Shown in pieces: positions 54,177-62,753 of a stretch of DNA of 64,000 nt. The notes beneath the pieces are model-generated. The model was not told where the DNA came from. It was given only the letters and a program-made list of their open reading frames with translations, and did no database searches. A program made the translations under genes and the position numbers. The stretch is taken from NCBI RefSeq assembly GCF_004123835.1, contig NZ_MZMU01000011.1, positions 1 to 64,000 of the forward strand, read 5' to 3'. Numbering within the stretch: the first letter of the stretch is position 1; the number at the start of each line of letters is the position of its first letter. This DNA is from Rhizobium leguminosarum (lineage in GTDB: Bacteria; Pseudomonadota; Alphaproteobacteria; Rhizobiales; Rhizobiaceae).

Positions 54177-54833
54177 ATGCGCGTCTATCACTTCATCGAC
54201 GAGAAATGGGGGCTCGACAACATTCGCCGCCGGCGCCTCAAGATTGCTCGAATATCAGATCTGAATGATCCGTTCGAACTGGAGATTGCCAGCCCCGATC
54301 CTACCGTCCGACGGGCATTCAGGCAGACGAAAGCGCAGTTGAATGGGTGGGCGGGTCTACTCTGCTTCAGTCGCGATTGGCGCAACCCCGTCCAGTGGGC
54401 GCATTATGGGGATCGACATCGTGGCTTATGTCTCGGTTTCGACATCCCCGATCCCTTGCTAACGACCGTTGTCTATCGATCCCGCCTCTTGAAGGCGGAC
54501 ATGGTCGCGATGAACGGTGCAGATGATCAGCAGTGGGAGTTCTACAAGAAGGTCCTGTCGACTAAATATACTCATTGGAAATACGAAAATGAGGTGCGTC
54601 TATTTATAAGGCTCGACGATGAGGACGCGCAGGCCAAGGACCTATACTTTAAGTCCTTCGACAGCGAGATGGCCTTGAAAGAAGTGATCGTCGGCCATCG
54701 ATCGGAATTGCTTCGCAAAGATCTCATTGATGCGATCGGCGAGAATGCGGCATCAGTCCGGCTTCGGAGAGGCCGTCTTGCATTCAATTCTTATCGTGTG
54801 GTGACGCAAAGCAATCCAGCGCTTTGGGAGTAA
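54177..54833 (+). CDS. DUF2971-family protein
   Basis: A 218-residue soluble protein. Typical DUF2971 features: MRVYHFIDEKWGLDNIRRRR, the conserved DLNDPFELEI, WAGLLCFSRDWRNPVQWAHYGDRHRGLCLGFDI, and later HWKYENEVRLFIRLDD. ATG 54177 lies 7 bases after AAGGGGA; TTG 54171 is an alternative. No biochemical function is established for the family. It diverges from the KAP gene with 191 bp between and lies near the tRNA gene; the pair may form one module. Confidence 0.8.
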   Translation: MRVYHFIDEKWGLDNIRRRRLKIARISDLNDPFELEIASPDPTVRRAFRQTKAQLNGWAGLLCFSRDWRNPVQWAHYGDRHRGLCLGFDIPDPLLTTVVYRSRLLKADMVAMNGADDQQWEFYKKVLSTKYTHWKYENEVRLFIRLDDEDAQAKDLYFKSFDSEMALKEVIVGHRSELLRKDLIDAIGENAASVRLRRGRLAFNSYRVVTQSNPALWE

Positions 54834-54917
54834 TCTAGAGGATGGTGATGCCGACCGCATTTGCCCGCACGAACGCGGATCTTCCACTAGAAGATGATTA
54901 ATTCAACGAAGCGATCG

Positions 54918-54996
54918 TCAGACGATATCGTTAAGGTCGACGTCGAGCGCGAGCGCCTTCATGACATCGGTCGAGCTGATTTCATTTAGAAAATAG
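54918..54996 (-). pseudogene. Orphan C-terminal coding fragment at the tRNA 3' end
   Basis: Directly after the 3' end of the tRNA (minus strand) an open frame reads NEISSTDVMKALALDVDLNDIV and stops at 54918. It has codon use like a real C-terminus but no start of its own, because the frame continues only into the tRNA. It may be the tail of a gene cut by insertion or deletion at this site. Low confidence. Confidence 0.3.
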
Positions 54997-55073
54997 TGGT
55001 AGCGGAGGAGGGATTTGAACCCCCGACACAAGGATTATGATTCCTCTGCTCTGACCTACTGAGCTACTCCGCC
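54997..55073 (-). tRNA. tRNA-Met (CAT), elongator type
   Basis: 77-nt cloverleaf on the minus strand: acceptor GGCGGAG paired with CTCCGCT (G1-U72), D arm GCTC...GAGC, anticodon stem GAGGA/TCCTT with loop ATCATAA (anticodon CAT), T arm GGGGG/CCCTC with TTCAAAT loop, and encoded CCA. Paired 1-72 and an anticodon stem without three G-C pairs argue against initiator tRNA; tRNA-Ile2 with modified C34 cannot be excluded. The small island lies at its 3' side. Confidence 0.93.
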
Positions 55074-55208
55074 ACTGGTCAACGATACCCGCTCGCGAAG
55101 CGATGCCGGTTCGTGGGATGAGCGGCTTATAAGGTGCGCTTCGGCTTTGTGTCAAGCGCATGATCGAGAAAAACGGTGGGCTTTGCCGCCTCCCGTTTCC
55201 GATGGGTT

Positions 55209-56408
55209 TCAGGCGGCGACGGGGCTGGCCAAAAGGGCCTTCAGGCAGGCTTCCGCCGAAGGTTCGCGCTCGGAGCGCTCGATGAAACCGCCGCCGAAGA
55301 CGCGGGCGTTGTCGCCGGGCGCGGAATAAAGCGCGCAGGCCTGGCCGGGCGCAATGCCCGCCTCGCCGACCGTCAGGTCGACATAGGTGCCGGTTGCATC
55401 GACATGCAGCACGGCGGGCGCCGGCGCCCGTGTCGAGCGGACCTTGGCGTAGCAGGCAAAGCCTTTGCCGGCGGCGGCTTCCGAAAGCGTCTCGTCGCCC
55501 AGCCAGTTGACGTCGCGCAGGTAGACGCGGTGTGTTTCCAGCGCCTCTTTCGGCCCGACGATGACGCGGCGCGAGCGGGCGTCGAGAAAGACGACGTAGA
55601 GCGGCTCGCCGGTGGCGATGCCGATGCCGCGGCGCTGGCCGATCGTGAAGTGCAGGATGCCCTCATGGGTGCCGAGCACGCGGCCATCGAGATGGACGAT
55701 CTCGCCGGCGAGCGCCGCATTCGGCTTCAGCTTGGTGATGACGTCGGAATATTTGCCCTGCGGCACGAAGCAGATGTCCTGGCTGTCGGCCTTCTTGGCA
55801 ACGACGAGGCCCATCTCTTCGGCGAGCCTACGGGTCTCGGCCTTCGGCAGGCCACCCAGAGGAAAGCGGAGATAATCGATCTGCTCCTGCGTCGTGGCGA
55901 AGAGGAAATAGCTCTGGTCGCGGTCGGCATCGGCCGGGCGGAAAAGCGCGCGGCGGCCGGGATTGTCCGGCGAAGGATTCCGTCCCGAGCGGATATAGTG
56001 GCCGGTCGCCAGCGCATCGGCGCCGAGCTCCTTGGCGGTCGCCAGCAGATCGGCGAATTTGACGGTCTGGTTGCAGGAAACGCAAGGGATCGGCGTTTCG
56101 CCCGCCACATAGCTTTCGGCGAAGGGATTGATCACCGTCTCGCGAAAGCGCTTTTCGTAATCGAGCACGTAATGCGGAATGCCGAGCGTCTCGCAAACGC
56201 GGCGCGCATCGTCGATATCCTGGCCGGCGCAGCAGGAGCCGGCGCGGTGAACGGCGGCGCCATGATCGTAAAGCTGCAGCGTGATGCCGAGCACATCATA
56301 ACCCTGCTGTTTGAGAAGGCCGGCGACGACGGATGAATCGACGCCGCCCGACATGGCAACGACGACGCGGGTCTCTTCCGGCTTCTTGTCAAAATCCAGT
56401 GTGTTCAA
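55209..56408 (-). CDS. mnmA: tRNA-specific 2-thiouridylase MnmA
   Basis: Adds sulfur to U34 of tRNA-Lys, -Glu and -Gln. 399 residues from TTG 56408. The PP-loop [18 protein letters not shown], the first catalytic Cys in [12 protein letters not shown] and the second in [13 protein letters not shown] are present, as are TGHYIR and the C-terminal beta-barrel. No ATG is available in frame; the open frame upstream to 56579 has poor codons and no ribosome site, so the TTG start (N-terminus [14 protein letters not shown]) is preferred. A stand-alone gene. Confidence 0.92.
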   Translation of the reverse strand: MNTLDFDKKPEETRVVVAMSGGVDSSVVAGLLKQQGYDVLGITLQLYDHGAAVHRAGSCCAGQDIDDARRVCETLGIPHYVLDYEKRFRETVINPFAESYVAGETPIPCVSCNQTVKFADLLATAKELGADALATGHYIRSGRNPSPDNPGRRALFRPADADRDQSYFLFATTQEQIDYLRFPLGGLPKAETRRLAEEMGLVVAKKADSQDICFVPQGKYSDVITKLKPNAALAGEIVHLDGRVLGTHEGILHFTIGQRRGIGIATGEPLYVVFLDARSRRVIVGPKEALETHRVYLRDVNWLGDETLSEAAAGKGFACYAKVRSTRAPAPAVLHVDATGTYVDLTVGEAGIAPGQACALYSAPGDNARVFGGGFIERSEREPSAEACLKALLASPVAA

Positions 56409-56576
56409 CGATGGTGCCAATTCTGCGCGGTCACGATCCGCCCTTGCGCTGCAATTGCGGCGGATTGCTGATCTCCGGCGGGATCGACCGCCGTCTCTCG
56501 ATGAGGCACCGATATAGAAAGGATTGTCCCTGGACGCAAGGGGCGGCCTTCGGCAGCCGATAGTTTCGCATTCCCG

Positions 56577-56608
56577 CACAAAGAAAGGCGCAGCCGAAGC
56601 CGCGCCTT
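56577..56608 (-). terminator. Intrinsic terminator of the 33-aa peptide gene
   Basis: Minus-strand stem AAGGCGCGGC / GCTGCGCCTT with a TTCG tetraloop (plus-strand 56585-56608), then TCTTTG. Starts 18 bases after the stop codon. Confidence 0.75.
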
Positions 56609-56625
56609 GGAAGCAGGGGTGCGGC

Positions 56626-56727
56626 TCAAGTGCCGATCAGCTTGTTGCAGGCGAATGCGATGCCCGGATTGGCGATAATGGCGGTTACGAGCGCCAGTCC
56701 GATCATCGAGAATGAATAGCGTTTCAT
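56626..56727 (-). CDS. Tiny secreted peptide precursor (33 aa)
   Basis: ATG 56727 lies 6 bases after a near-perfect AAGGAGG. The 33 residues form a signal peptide ([18 protein letters not shown], then ANPGIAFA) with a cleavage-type AFA end, leaving only CNKLIGT. The AFAC junction is not a standard lipobox. The gene has its own strong ribosome site and terminator, so it looks like a real mini-gene. No family recognised. Confidence 0.65.
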   Translation of the reverse strand: MKRYSFSMIGLALVTAIIANPGIAFACNKLIGT

Positions 56728-56856
56728 AGACATCCTCCTTTCCAGCCCGCGACGATTATGCCGCTTCTGCCGCCGTTCTCAAAATGACGAATGCTTGATG
56801 GCATCGGGCGGCATGCCTCGCCGGACGGCTGATCCCCAACTGCCGCGCAAGCGCTT

Positions 56857-58941
56857 CTATATACGAGACGAAGCAGCCTTCAGTACGCAACCATGGATCA
56901 GCGCCTCCGCCTCATGCTGCGGCATCGGCCGGCCGAGCAGATAGCCTTGCACCTCGCTGAAGCCTTCGGCGCGCAGCTTCTGCAACTGCTCTTCCGTCTC
57001 GATCCCTTCGGCCAGCGTCGTCGCGTTGAAGCCGGAGCCGATGCCAACGACGGCGCGCACGATCGCGAGATTGCCGGCATCCGTCTCGATGCCCGAAACG
57101 AAGCTGCGGTCGAGCTTGATCTTGTCGAAGGGAAAGGACCTCAGATAGCTCAGCGACGAATAACCGGTGCCAAAATCGTCGATGGCGATGCGGAAGCCGA
57201 GCTCCTTCAATGCGCGCAGCCGCGACAAGCTTTGGTCGGCGTCGGTCAGGAATACGGATTCGGTGATTTCGATTTCAAGCCGGTCAGCATTGAGGCCCGT
57301 CTCGTCGAGCGCCGCGACCACCGTCGAAAGCAGGCTCGCATGCCGAAACTGGCTGACGGAGAGATTGACGGCGATCCTCAGATGGCCGGGCCAGCCGGCG
57401 GCCGCACGGCAGGCTTCCCGGATCACCCAGTCGCCAATCGGCACGATAAGACCGGTTTCCTCAGCGAGCGGAATGAATTCCATCGGCGCCACCAGCCCGC
57501 GTTTGGGGTGGCGCCAGCGGATCAGCGCCTCGAAGCCGCCGATGCCGTCATTGTCGAGCTGCACGATCGGCTGGTAATGCAGCTCGAACTGCCGCTTCTC
57601 CAGCGCTTCCCACAGTTCGGCGGTCATCACGTGCCGGCGCTCGGCGGCAAGCCGCATCTCCGTCTCGTAGAAACGATAGGTCGAGCGCCCGTTCTCCTTG
57701 GCGGCATAGAGCGCCAGATCCGCATGCCGCATCAGCACATCCGCGTCGCCGGCATGATCCGGCGCCAAGGCGATGCCGATACTGCAGGTGACATGCTCCC
57801 GGGCGCCGTCGAGATCGAAGGCATGGCTCAGCGTCTTGAGCAGCCGCTGCGCAAAGCGGCCGGCCCGTTCCGGCTCGTCGAGCTCCAGCACGACGGCGAA
57901 TTCGTCGCCGCCGAGACGGGCGACGAGATCGCCCTCCTCCGCCAGCTGCAGCAGCCGCTCCGACACTTGGCAAAGCAGCGCGTCGCCGGCGGCATGTCCC
58001 TTGCTGTCGTTGATATGCTTGAAGTGATCGACGTCGATATAGAGCAGCGCGATCGGCCAGCGGGCGGTCGCCTCGACCGCCCGCTGGCCGATATGTTTGG
58101 AAAATGCTGCCCGGTTCGGCAGGCCGGTGAGCGAATCATGCATGGCGAGATGCGCAAGCTTTGCCTCGACGGCGCGCTCCTCCGTCACGTCCTGCGAGAT
58201 GCCGAGCAGATAACGCGGCGCATGGCCCTCCGGCGTCGGCAGGGCGCGCTTGACGGTGCGCAGGAGGCGCGGCGCACCGTCGGCGCGCAGCATCGTCTCC
58301 TCGAAGCTGATCGCCGTATTGGCTTCGAAGGCCCGGCGGTCCTGATCGCGGAAGGCGTCTGTCTGACTGGGAGGAAACAACGCCCGGTCGGTTCGGCCGA
58401 CCACGTGCTCCGCCCTCATGCCGACAATGTCGCCGCAAGCCTCGTTGAAGAGAACGTAAAGCCCGTCCGCTTCCATGTCCTTGACGAAGACGCCGACCGG
58501 CAGGTTGTCGACGATGCTGTCGAGAAGCGAGCGCGTATCGCTGATCTGGCGTCTGGCGGCATTGACCTCGGTGCGGTCCTGCACGATCGCCAGGATCGCG
58601 GCCCGGCCCTCGAAACGCACTTCTCGGCCATAGGTCAGCACTTCGAAGGTCTCGCCACTCGCCTTGAGGTGAACCCAGCGTTCTGCCTTTTCCATGTCGG
58701 TACGGCCGCTGACGGCGTCGCTCATCCGCTCCCGCTCATGCTCAGGGCGGATATCCAGAACCGTCATGCGCCGGTATTCGTCCGCGCCGTAGCCGTAAAG
58801 AGCTGCCGCTGCCTCATTGACGATGAGAAAACGCAGCGATGCCGGATCATAGACCCACATCGGCGACGGATGCGTCGCAAACAATGACCGGAAGTCGTCG
58901 CTTAATGCTTCGGTCTGCTCGGTGTTCTGCAAGAGGGCCAT
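56857..58941 (-). CDS. PAS-PAS-GGDEF-EAL protein (c-di-GMP turnover)
   Basis: A 694-residue cytoplasmic protein: PAS (about 20-125, HPSPMWVYDPASLRFLIVNE), second PAS (about 135-255, with DNLPVGVFVKDMEADGLYVL), GGDEF domain (about 265-425, intact ARLGGDEFAVV), EAL domain (about 435-690, intact GFEALIRW, ITESVFLTD, DDFGTGYSSLSYL). Both enzymatic sites look intact. Start uncertain: ATG 58941 gives MALLQNTEQ; ATG 59010 would add 23 residues; neither has a clear ribosome site. The opposite strand is open over much of the gene but is not coding. Confidence 0.9.
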   Translation of the reverse strand: MALLQNTEQTEALSDDFRSLFATHPSPMWVYDPASLRFLIVNEAAAALYGYGADEYRRMTVLDIRPEHERERMSDAVSGRTDMEKAERWVHLKASGETFEVLTYGREVRFEGRAAILAIVQDRTEVNAARRQISDTRSLLDSIVDNLPVGVFVKDMEADGLYVLFNEACGDIVGMRAEHVVGRTDRALFPPSQTDAFRDQDRRAFEANTAISFEETMLRADGAPRLLRTVKRALPTPEGHAPRYLLGISQDVTEERAVEAKLAHLAMHDSLTGLPNRAAFSKHIGQRAVEATARWPIALLYIDVDHFKHINDSKGHAAGDALLCQVSERLLQLAEEGDLVARLGGDEFAVVLELDEPERAGRFAQRLLKTLSHAFDLDGAREHVTCSIGIALAPDHAGDADVLMRHADLALYAAKENGRSTYRFYETEMRLAAERRHVMTAELWEALEKRQFELHYQPIVQLDNDGIGGFEALIRWRHPKRGLVAPMEFIPLAEETGLIVPIGDWVIREACRAAAGWPGHLRIAVNLSVSQFRHASLLSTVVAALDETGLNADRLEIEITESVFLTDADQSLSRLRALKELGFRIAIDDFGTGYSSLSYLRSFPFDKIKLDRSFVSGIETDAGNLAIVRAVVGIGSGFNATTLAEGIETEEQLQKLRAEGFSEVQGYLLGRPMPQHEAEALIHGCVLKAASSRI

Positions 58942-59174
58942 GGAATTTCGCGTGCGGTTGATGCCGATGTCAGGGGTATACCGAGAAAAGTTAAATAAAA
59001 TCAGAATCATAATCGGGGTTAAACTTTAGGCTTCCGCCTTCAGAATGTGCAAAGCGACGGTCTGCTGTCACGATCTCGGCCCTTGACAAAATAATTTGGG
59101 CGTCGCGGAACAATTCCGTCGATCGTGCGTTGCGGGGTGATCGATGTCGCATTCGAATTGCTGAGGAGGGTTTC

Positions 59175-59441
59175 ATGGGCAGGTTCGGCACGACGACGGA
59201 TTACAGCAGAATCAGACATTGGATCGAGGCGCGCGGCGGCCATCCCGCTCGCATCAAGAACGCACCGGACAGCGAAACCGTCCGCGTCGATTTTTCCTCT
59301 GAAACGCAGGAAGAGATTTCCTGGGACGAATTCTTCCAGGGTCTCGACGGCAGCAGGCTCGCCTTCCTTCACCGCACGAAGGCTGAAGACGATGCCGCCC
59401 GTTTCGGCAAAATCCTCCGCCGGAAACGCCGGCACCACTAA
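59175..59441 (+). CDS. Hypothetical small basic protein (88 aa)
   Basis: ATG 59175 follows GAGGAGGG and gives 88 residues, with an internal pattern TDYSRIRHWIEARGGHPARI then VRVDFSSETQEEISWDEFF and a basic end ILRRKRRHH. The alternation looks like a small alpha/beta domain found in many alphaproteobacterial hypothetical proteins (a short domain linking a 'DYxxIrxWiEaRgG' segment with a 'isWdeFF' segment). Function unknown. A repeat-rich gap follows before serA. Confidence 0.65.
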   Translation: MGRFGTTTDYSRIRHWIEARGGHPARIKNAPDSETVRVDFSSETQEEISWDEFFQGLDGSRLAFLHRTKAEDDAARFGKILRRKRRHH

Positions 59442-59516
59442 GATTCACCTTGCTCCTGACGCAGCAAAAACCCGACGCTGCTCCCGCACCGGTCAGTTTG
59501 TTGACAAAGTCTCCTC

Positions 59517-59635
59517 CGTCATGCTCGGTCTTGTGCCGAGCATCTGACCGCCCTAACTATTCTGGAAGAAAAGTATTTATTTTCAAACACTTAATTGACA
59601 ATGGGCAGATCCTCGGCACGAGGCCGAGGATGACG
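59517..59635. repeat. Miniature inverted-repeat unit between serA and the 88-aa gene
   Basis: Two 30-bp palindromic copies (CGTCATGCTCGG...CCGAGCATCTG at 59517-59546; inverse copy at 59606-59635; 26 of 30 matching) face each other around about 60 bp of AT-rich sequence. The inverted layout is that of a small non-autonomous element. Confidence 0.6.
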
Positions 59636-59654
59636 TTGCAGGTTTGGCAGCAGC

Positions 59655-59687
59655 AAAAACCCGGCGCCGTTCCAGCGCCGGGTTTTT
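59655..59687. terminator. serA terminator (bidirectional hairpin)
   Basis: AAAAACCCGGCGC (59655-59667) pairs with GCGCCGGGTTTTT (59675-59687); usable from both strands, 22 bases after the serA stop on the minus strand. A degraded copy (CAGCAAAAACCCGACGC, from 59461) lies on the other side of the inverted-repeat unit. Confidence 0.85.
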
Positions 59688-59708
59688 CATTTCCTCGGGA
59701 GGAAAAAC

Positions 59709-61304
59709 TCAGTCGATATTGAAGGTCAGCGGCTTTGCCTGGCGAACCGCCTGGTGGGCGGTCAACTCAGCAAGCACGGCGTCATCAACCTTGCCGTCGA
59801 CATAGAGCAACGCGATGGCGTCGCCGCCCTGTTTGTCGCGGCCGAGCTGGAAGTTGGCGATGTTGACGCCGGCAGCACCAAGCGTCGTGCCGATGAAGCC
59901 GATCATGCCGGGAACGTCGGTATTGGTGATATAGATCATGTGCGAGCCGACATCGGCATCAAGGTTGATACCCTTGATCTGGATGAAGCGCGGCTTGCCG
60001 TCCGAAAACACCGTGCCGGCGACTGAGCGTGTCATGCTTTCGGTCGTCACCGTCAGCTTGATATAGCCGTCAAAGACACCTGTCTTGTCGCGCTTGACCT
60101 CGGAAAGCACGACACCCTTTTCCTTGACCATGATCGGCGCCGAAACCATGTTGACGTCGGCAACCTGAGGGCGGATGAGGCCGGCGAGCACAGCGCTCGT
60201 CAGCGCCCGCGTATTCATGTTGGCGGTGATGCCGTCATAGAGGATTTCGATTTCCTTGATCGGCTCTTCGGTGACCTGGCCGACGAAGGCGCCGAGAACG
60301 TCGGCGAGACGAATGAAGGGCTTCAGGATCGGCGCTTCCTCAGCCGTGATCGACGGCATGTTGATGGCGTTGGAGACCGCACCATTGACAAGGTAATCCG
60401 CCATCTGTTCGGCGACCTGCAAAGCGACGTTTTCCTGAGCCTCGGTCGTCGAGGCGCCGAGATGCGGCGTGCAGACGACGTTCGGCAGGCCGAAGAGCGG
60501 GCTTTCCTTGGCGGGCTCGACCTCGAACACGTCGAAGGCGGCACCCGCGACATGGCCCGACTTGATCGCCTCGGCAAGCGCTGCCTCATCGACTAGGCCA
60601 CCGCGGGCGCAGTTGATGATGCGCACGCCGGGCTTGGTCTTCGCCAGTGCTTCCTTGTTGAGGATGCCGCGCGTCTTGTCGGTCATCGGCACATGCAGCG
60701 TGATGAAGTCGGCCCGGGTGAAAAGCTCTTCCAGCTCGACCTTGGTGACGCCCATCTCTTCGGCGCGCTCCTTGGAGAGGAACGGATCGTAGGCGACGAC
60801 GTGCATCTTCAGGCCGATGGCCCGGGCGCAGACGATCGAACCGATATTACCGGCGCCGATGACGCCGAGCGTCTTGCCGGTGATCTCGACGCCCATGAAT
60901 TTCGACTTCTCCCACTTGCCGGCCTGCGTCGAGGTATCGGCTGCCGGAAGCTGGCGGGCGACGGCGAACATCAGCGCGATCGCATGTTCGGCCGTCGTGA
61001 TCGAGTTGCCGAAGGGCGTGTTCATCACGATGATGCCGCGGCGCGAGGCGGCCGGGATATCGACATTGTCGACGCCGATGCCGGCACGGCCGACGACCTT
61101 GAGGTTCGTCGCCCCCTCGATGATCTTTTCCGTCACCTTGGTGGCGGAGCGGATGGCCAGGCCATCATACTTGCCGATGACTTCGAGCAGACGGTCTTTG
61201 TCCTTGCCGAGCTGCGGTTCGAAATCGACTTCGACGCCGCGGTCGCGAAAAATCTGGACGGCGGTTTCCGACAATTCGTCGGATACGAGAACGCGAGGTG
61301 CCAT
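59709..61304 (-). CDS. serA: D-3-phosphoglycerate dehydrogenase
   Basis: First step of serine biosynthesis (3-phosphoglycerate to 3-phosphohydroxypyruvate, NAD+). 531 residues from ATG 61304 (GAAGGAGG site), the long type: substrate/NAD domains (1-310, with VIGAGNIGSIV, INCARGGLVDE and the catalytic HLGAST), an intervening domain (about 320-450) and a C-terminal ACT domain (about 455-531, GMIGFIGTTLGAAGVNIANF) for serine control. It lies 82 bp after serC in the same direction, probably one operon. Confidence 0.95.
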   Translation of the reverse strand: MAPRVLVSDELSETAVQIFRDRGVEVDFEPQLGKDKDRLLEVIGKYDGLAIRSATKVTEKIIEGATNLKVVGRAGIGVDNVDIPAASRRGIIVMNTPFGNSITTAEHAIALMFAVARQLPAADTSTQAGKWEKSKFMGVEITGKTLGVIGAGNIGSIVCARAIGLKMHVVAYDPFLSKERAEEMGVTKVELEELFTRADFITLHVPMTDKTRGILNKEALAKTKPGVRIINCARGGLVDEAALAEAIKSGHVAGAAFDVFEVEPAKESPLFGLPNVVCTPHLGASTTEAQENVALQVAEQMADYLVNGAVSNAINMPSITAEEAPILKPFIRLADVLGAFVGQVTEEPIKEIEILYDGITANMNTRALTSAVLAGLIRPQVADVNMVSAPIMVKEKGVVLSEVKRDKTGVFDGYIKLTVTTESMTRSVAGTVFSDGKPRFIQIKGINLDADVGSHMIYITNTDVPGMIGFIGTTLGAAGVNIANFQLGRDKQGGDAIALLYVDGKVDDAVLAELTAHQAVRQAKPLTFNID

Positions 61305-61386
61305 TGTGGCCTCCTTCAAAAGTGTTCAGCGATGAATGAATGGAGATGCTAGGCTCCGCCCGATGGCGGAGCCGAATGCGATCAGG

Positions 61387-62565
61387 TCAGGCGGCAGCCT
61401 GAGCAAGCTGCGCCTTCTGGGTTTCGAAAGCCCAGGAAAGCCAAGGCATCAGCTTCTGCATATCGGATGCCTCGATCGTGGCGCCGGCCCAGATACGCAG
61501 GCCGGACGGCGCGTCACGGTAGTGGCCAACGTCATAGGCGACACCTTCCTTTTCCAGGAGGCCGACCAGACCCTTGGCGAAATTCGCCTGGCCGTCGTCG
61601 TCAAGCGCTGCGATGTCCTTGTCGACGATCTTCAGGCAGACGGAGGTATTGGAGGCCGTTTCCGCCTTGACGGCAAGATTGGCGATCCAGTCGTTAGCCG
61701 CGACGAAATCGTGGATGACCTTGGCATTGGCATCGGCACGCGCGATCAGCCCCTTGAGGCCGCCGAGGCCCTTGGCCCAGACAAGCGCATCGATATAGTC
61801 CTCGACGCAGAGCATCGACGGTGTGTTGATCGTCTCGCCCTGGAAGATGCCTTCCGTCAGCTTGCCGCCCGAGGTCATGCGGAAGATCTTCGGCAGCGGC
61901 CAGGCCGGCGTGTAGGTGACCAGACGCTCGACGGCCCGCGGCGAAAGAATGATGACCCCGTGGGCGCCCTCGCCGCCCAGAACCTTCTGCCAGGAGAAGG
62001 TGACGACGTCGAGCTTGGCGAAATCGAGTGCCTGCGCGAAAGCGGCCGAGGTGGCGTCGCAGATCGTCAGGCCCTTGCGGTCAGCCGGGATGAAATCGGC
62101 ATTCGGCACGCGCACGCCCGAGGTGGTGCCGTTCCAGGTGAAGACGACGTCGCGGTCGAAATCGACGGCGGAGAGATCGGGAAGCTCGCCGTAACCGGCT
62201 TCGAGCTTGCGAACATCCTTGAGCTTCAGCTGCTTGACGACATCGGTGACCCAGCCGGCGCCAAAGCTTTCCCAGGCGAGCATATCGACGCCGCGTTCGC
62301 CGAGCAGCGACCAGAGCGCCATTTCGACGGCGCCGGTGTCGGAAGCCGGAACGATGCCGATGCGGTAATCCGCCGGCACTTCGAGAATTTCACGGGTAAG
62401 GTCGATGGCCTGCTTGAGCTTGGCCTTACCGACCTTCGCGCGGTGCGAACGGCCAAGGGCCGCGTCGGAAAGGGCTTCGAGCGACCAACCGGGGCGCTTC
62501 GAGCAGGGGCCAGAAGAAAAATGGGTATTGTGCGGACGGATGTCCGGCTTTGCGGTCTTCGCCAT
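61387..62565 (-). CDS. serC: Phosphoserine aminotransferase
   Basis: Second step of serine biosynthesis (also used in PLP synthesis). 392 residues, the alpha-proteobacterial type, beginning [23 protein letters not shown]-binding Lys lies in [35 protein letters not shown] and [10 protein letters not shown] are also present. The leader ahead of the start forms two hairpins that match the serC RNA element known from alphaproteobacteria. Confidence 0.95.
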   Translation of the reverse strand: MAKTAKPDIRPHNTHFSSGPCSKRPGWSLEALSDAALGRSHRAKVGKAKLKQAIDLTREILEVPADYRIGIVPASDTGAVEMALWSLLGERGVDMLAWESFGAGWVTDVVKQLKLKDVRKLEAGYGELPDLSAVDFDRDVVFTWNGTTSGVRVPNADFIPADRKGLTICDATSAAFAQALDFAKLDVVTFSWQKVLGGEGAHGVIILSPRAVERLVTYTPAWPLPKIFRMTSGGKLTEGIFQGETINTPSMLCVEDYIDALVWAKGLGGLKGLIARADANAKVIHDFVAANDWIANLAVKAETASNTSVCLKIVDKDIAALDDDGQANFAKGLVGLLEKEGVAYDVGHYRDAPSGLRIWAGATIEASDMQKLMPWLSWAFETQKAQLAQAAA

Positions 62566-62615
62566 GATGCTATCCTCTCAGATAGAAAGCCCTTCGTTGG
62601 GGAAGGGTGTCCCGC
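62566..62615 (-). promoter_or_regulatory. serC leader RNA element
   Basis: On the minus strand GGGACA is followed by hairpin CCCTTC-CCCAAC-GAAGGG and then hairpin CTATC-TGAGAG-GATAG, which includes the GAGAGGA ribosome site 8 bases before the ATG. A conserved 'serC motif' of two hairpins upstream of serC-serA was described in alphaproteobacteria by comparative work; the ligand is unknown. The position and form agree with it. Confidence 0.65.
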
Positions 62616-62704
62616 CGCCGTGTGTATGGATCCGGCGCGTCATAGTCAAGATCGAAGTGTCGCGGTCGGAACATATTTTGACGCAGAGCGGTAAGGCCGC
62701 AATA

Positions 62705-62732
62705 CGAAAAGCCGCCCGGTTGGGGGCGGCTT
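62705..62732 (-). terminator. Terminator of the outer membrane protein gene
   Basis: Minus-strand stem AAGCCGCCC / GGGCGGCTT then TTC (plus 62709-62732), 22 bases after the stop at 62754. Confidence 0.75.
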
Positions 62733-62753
62733 CTGGTGTCAGGGGGATCTGGC

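Noticed and set aside
51780..54996. Direct repeat of the tRNA 3' end (att site) on the far side of the island
   Set aside because: I looked for the T-arm/acceptor sequence GGGTTCAAATCCC and its complement in 50540-54990 and did not find it; no integrase gene is present.
56893..58887. 664-codon plus-strand frame
   Set aside because: Exact antisense of the PAS-GGDEF-EAL gene; composition is typical of the reverse strand of G+C-rich genes.
61336..62694. 452-codon plus-strand frame
   Set aside because: Antisense to serC, no recognisable domain, no ribosome site.
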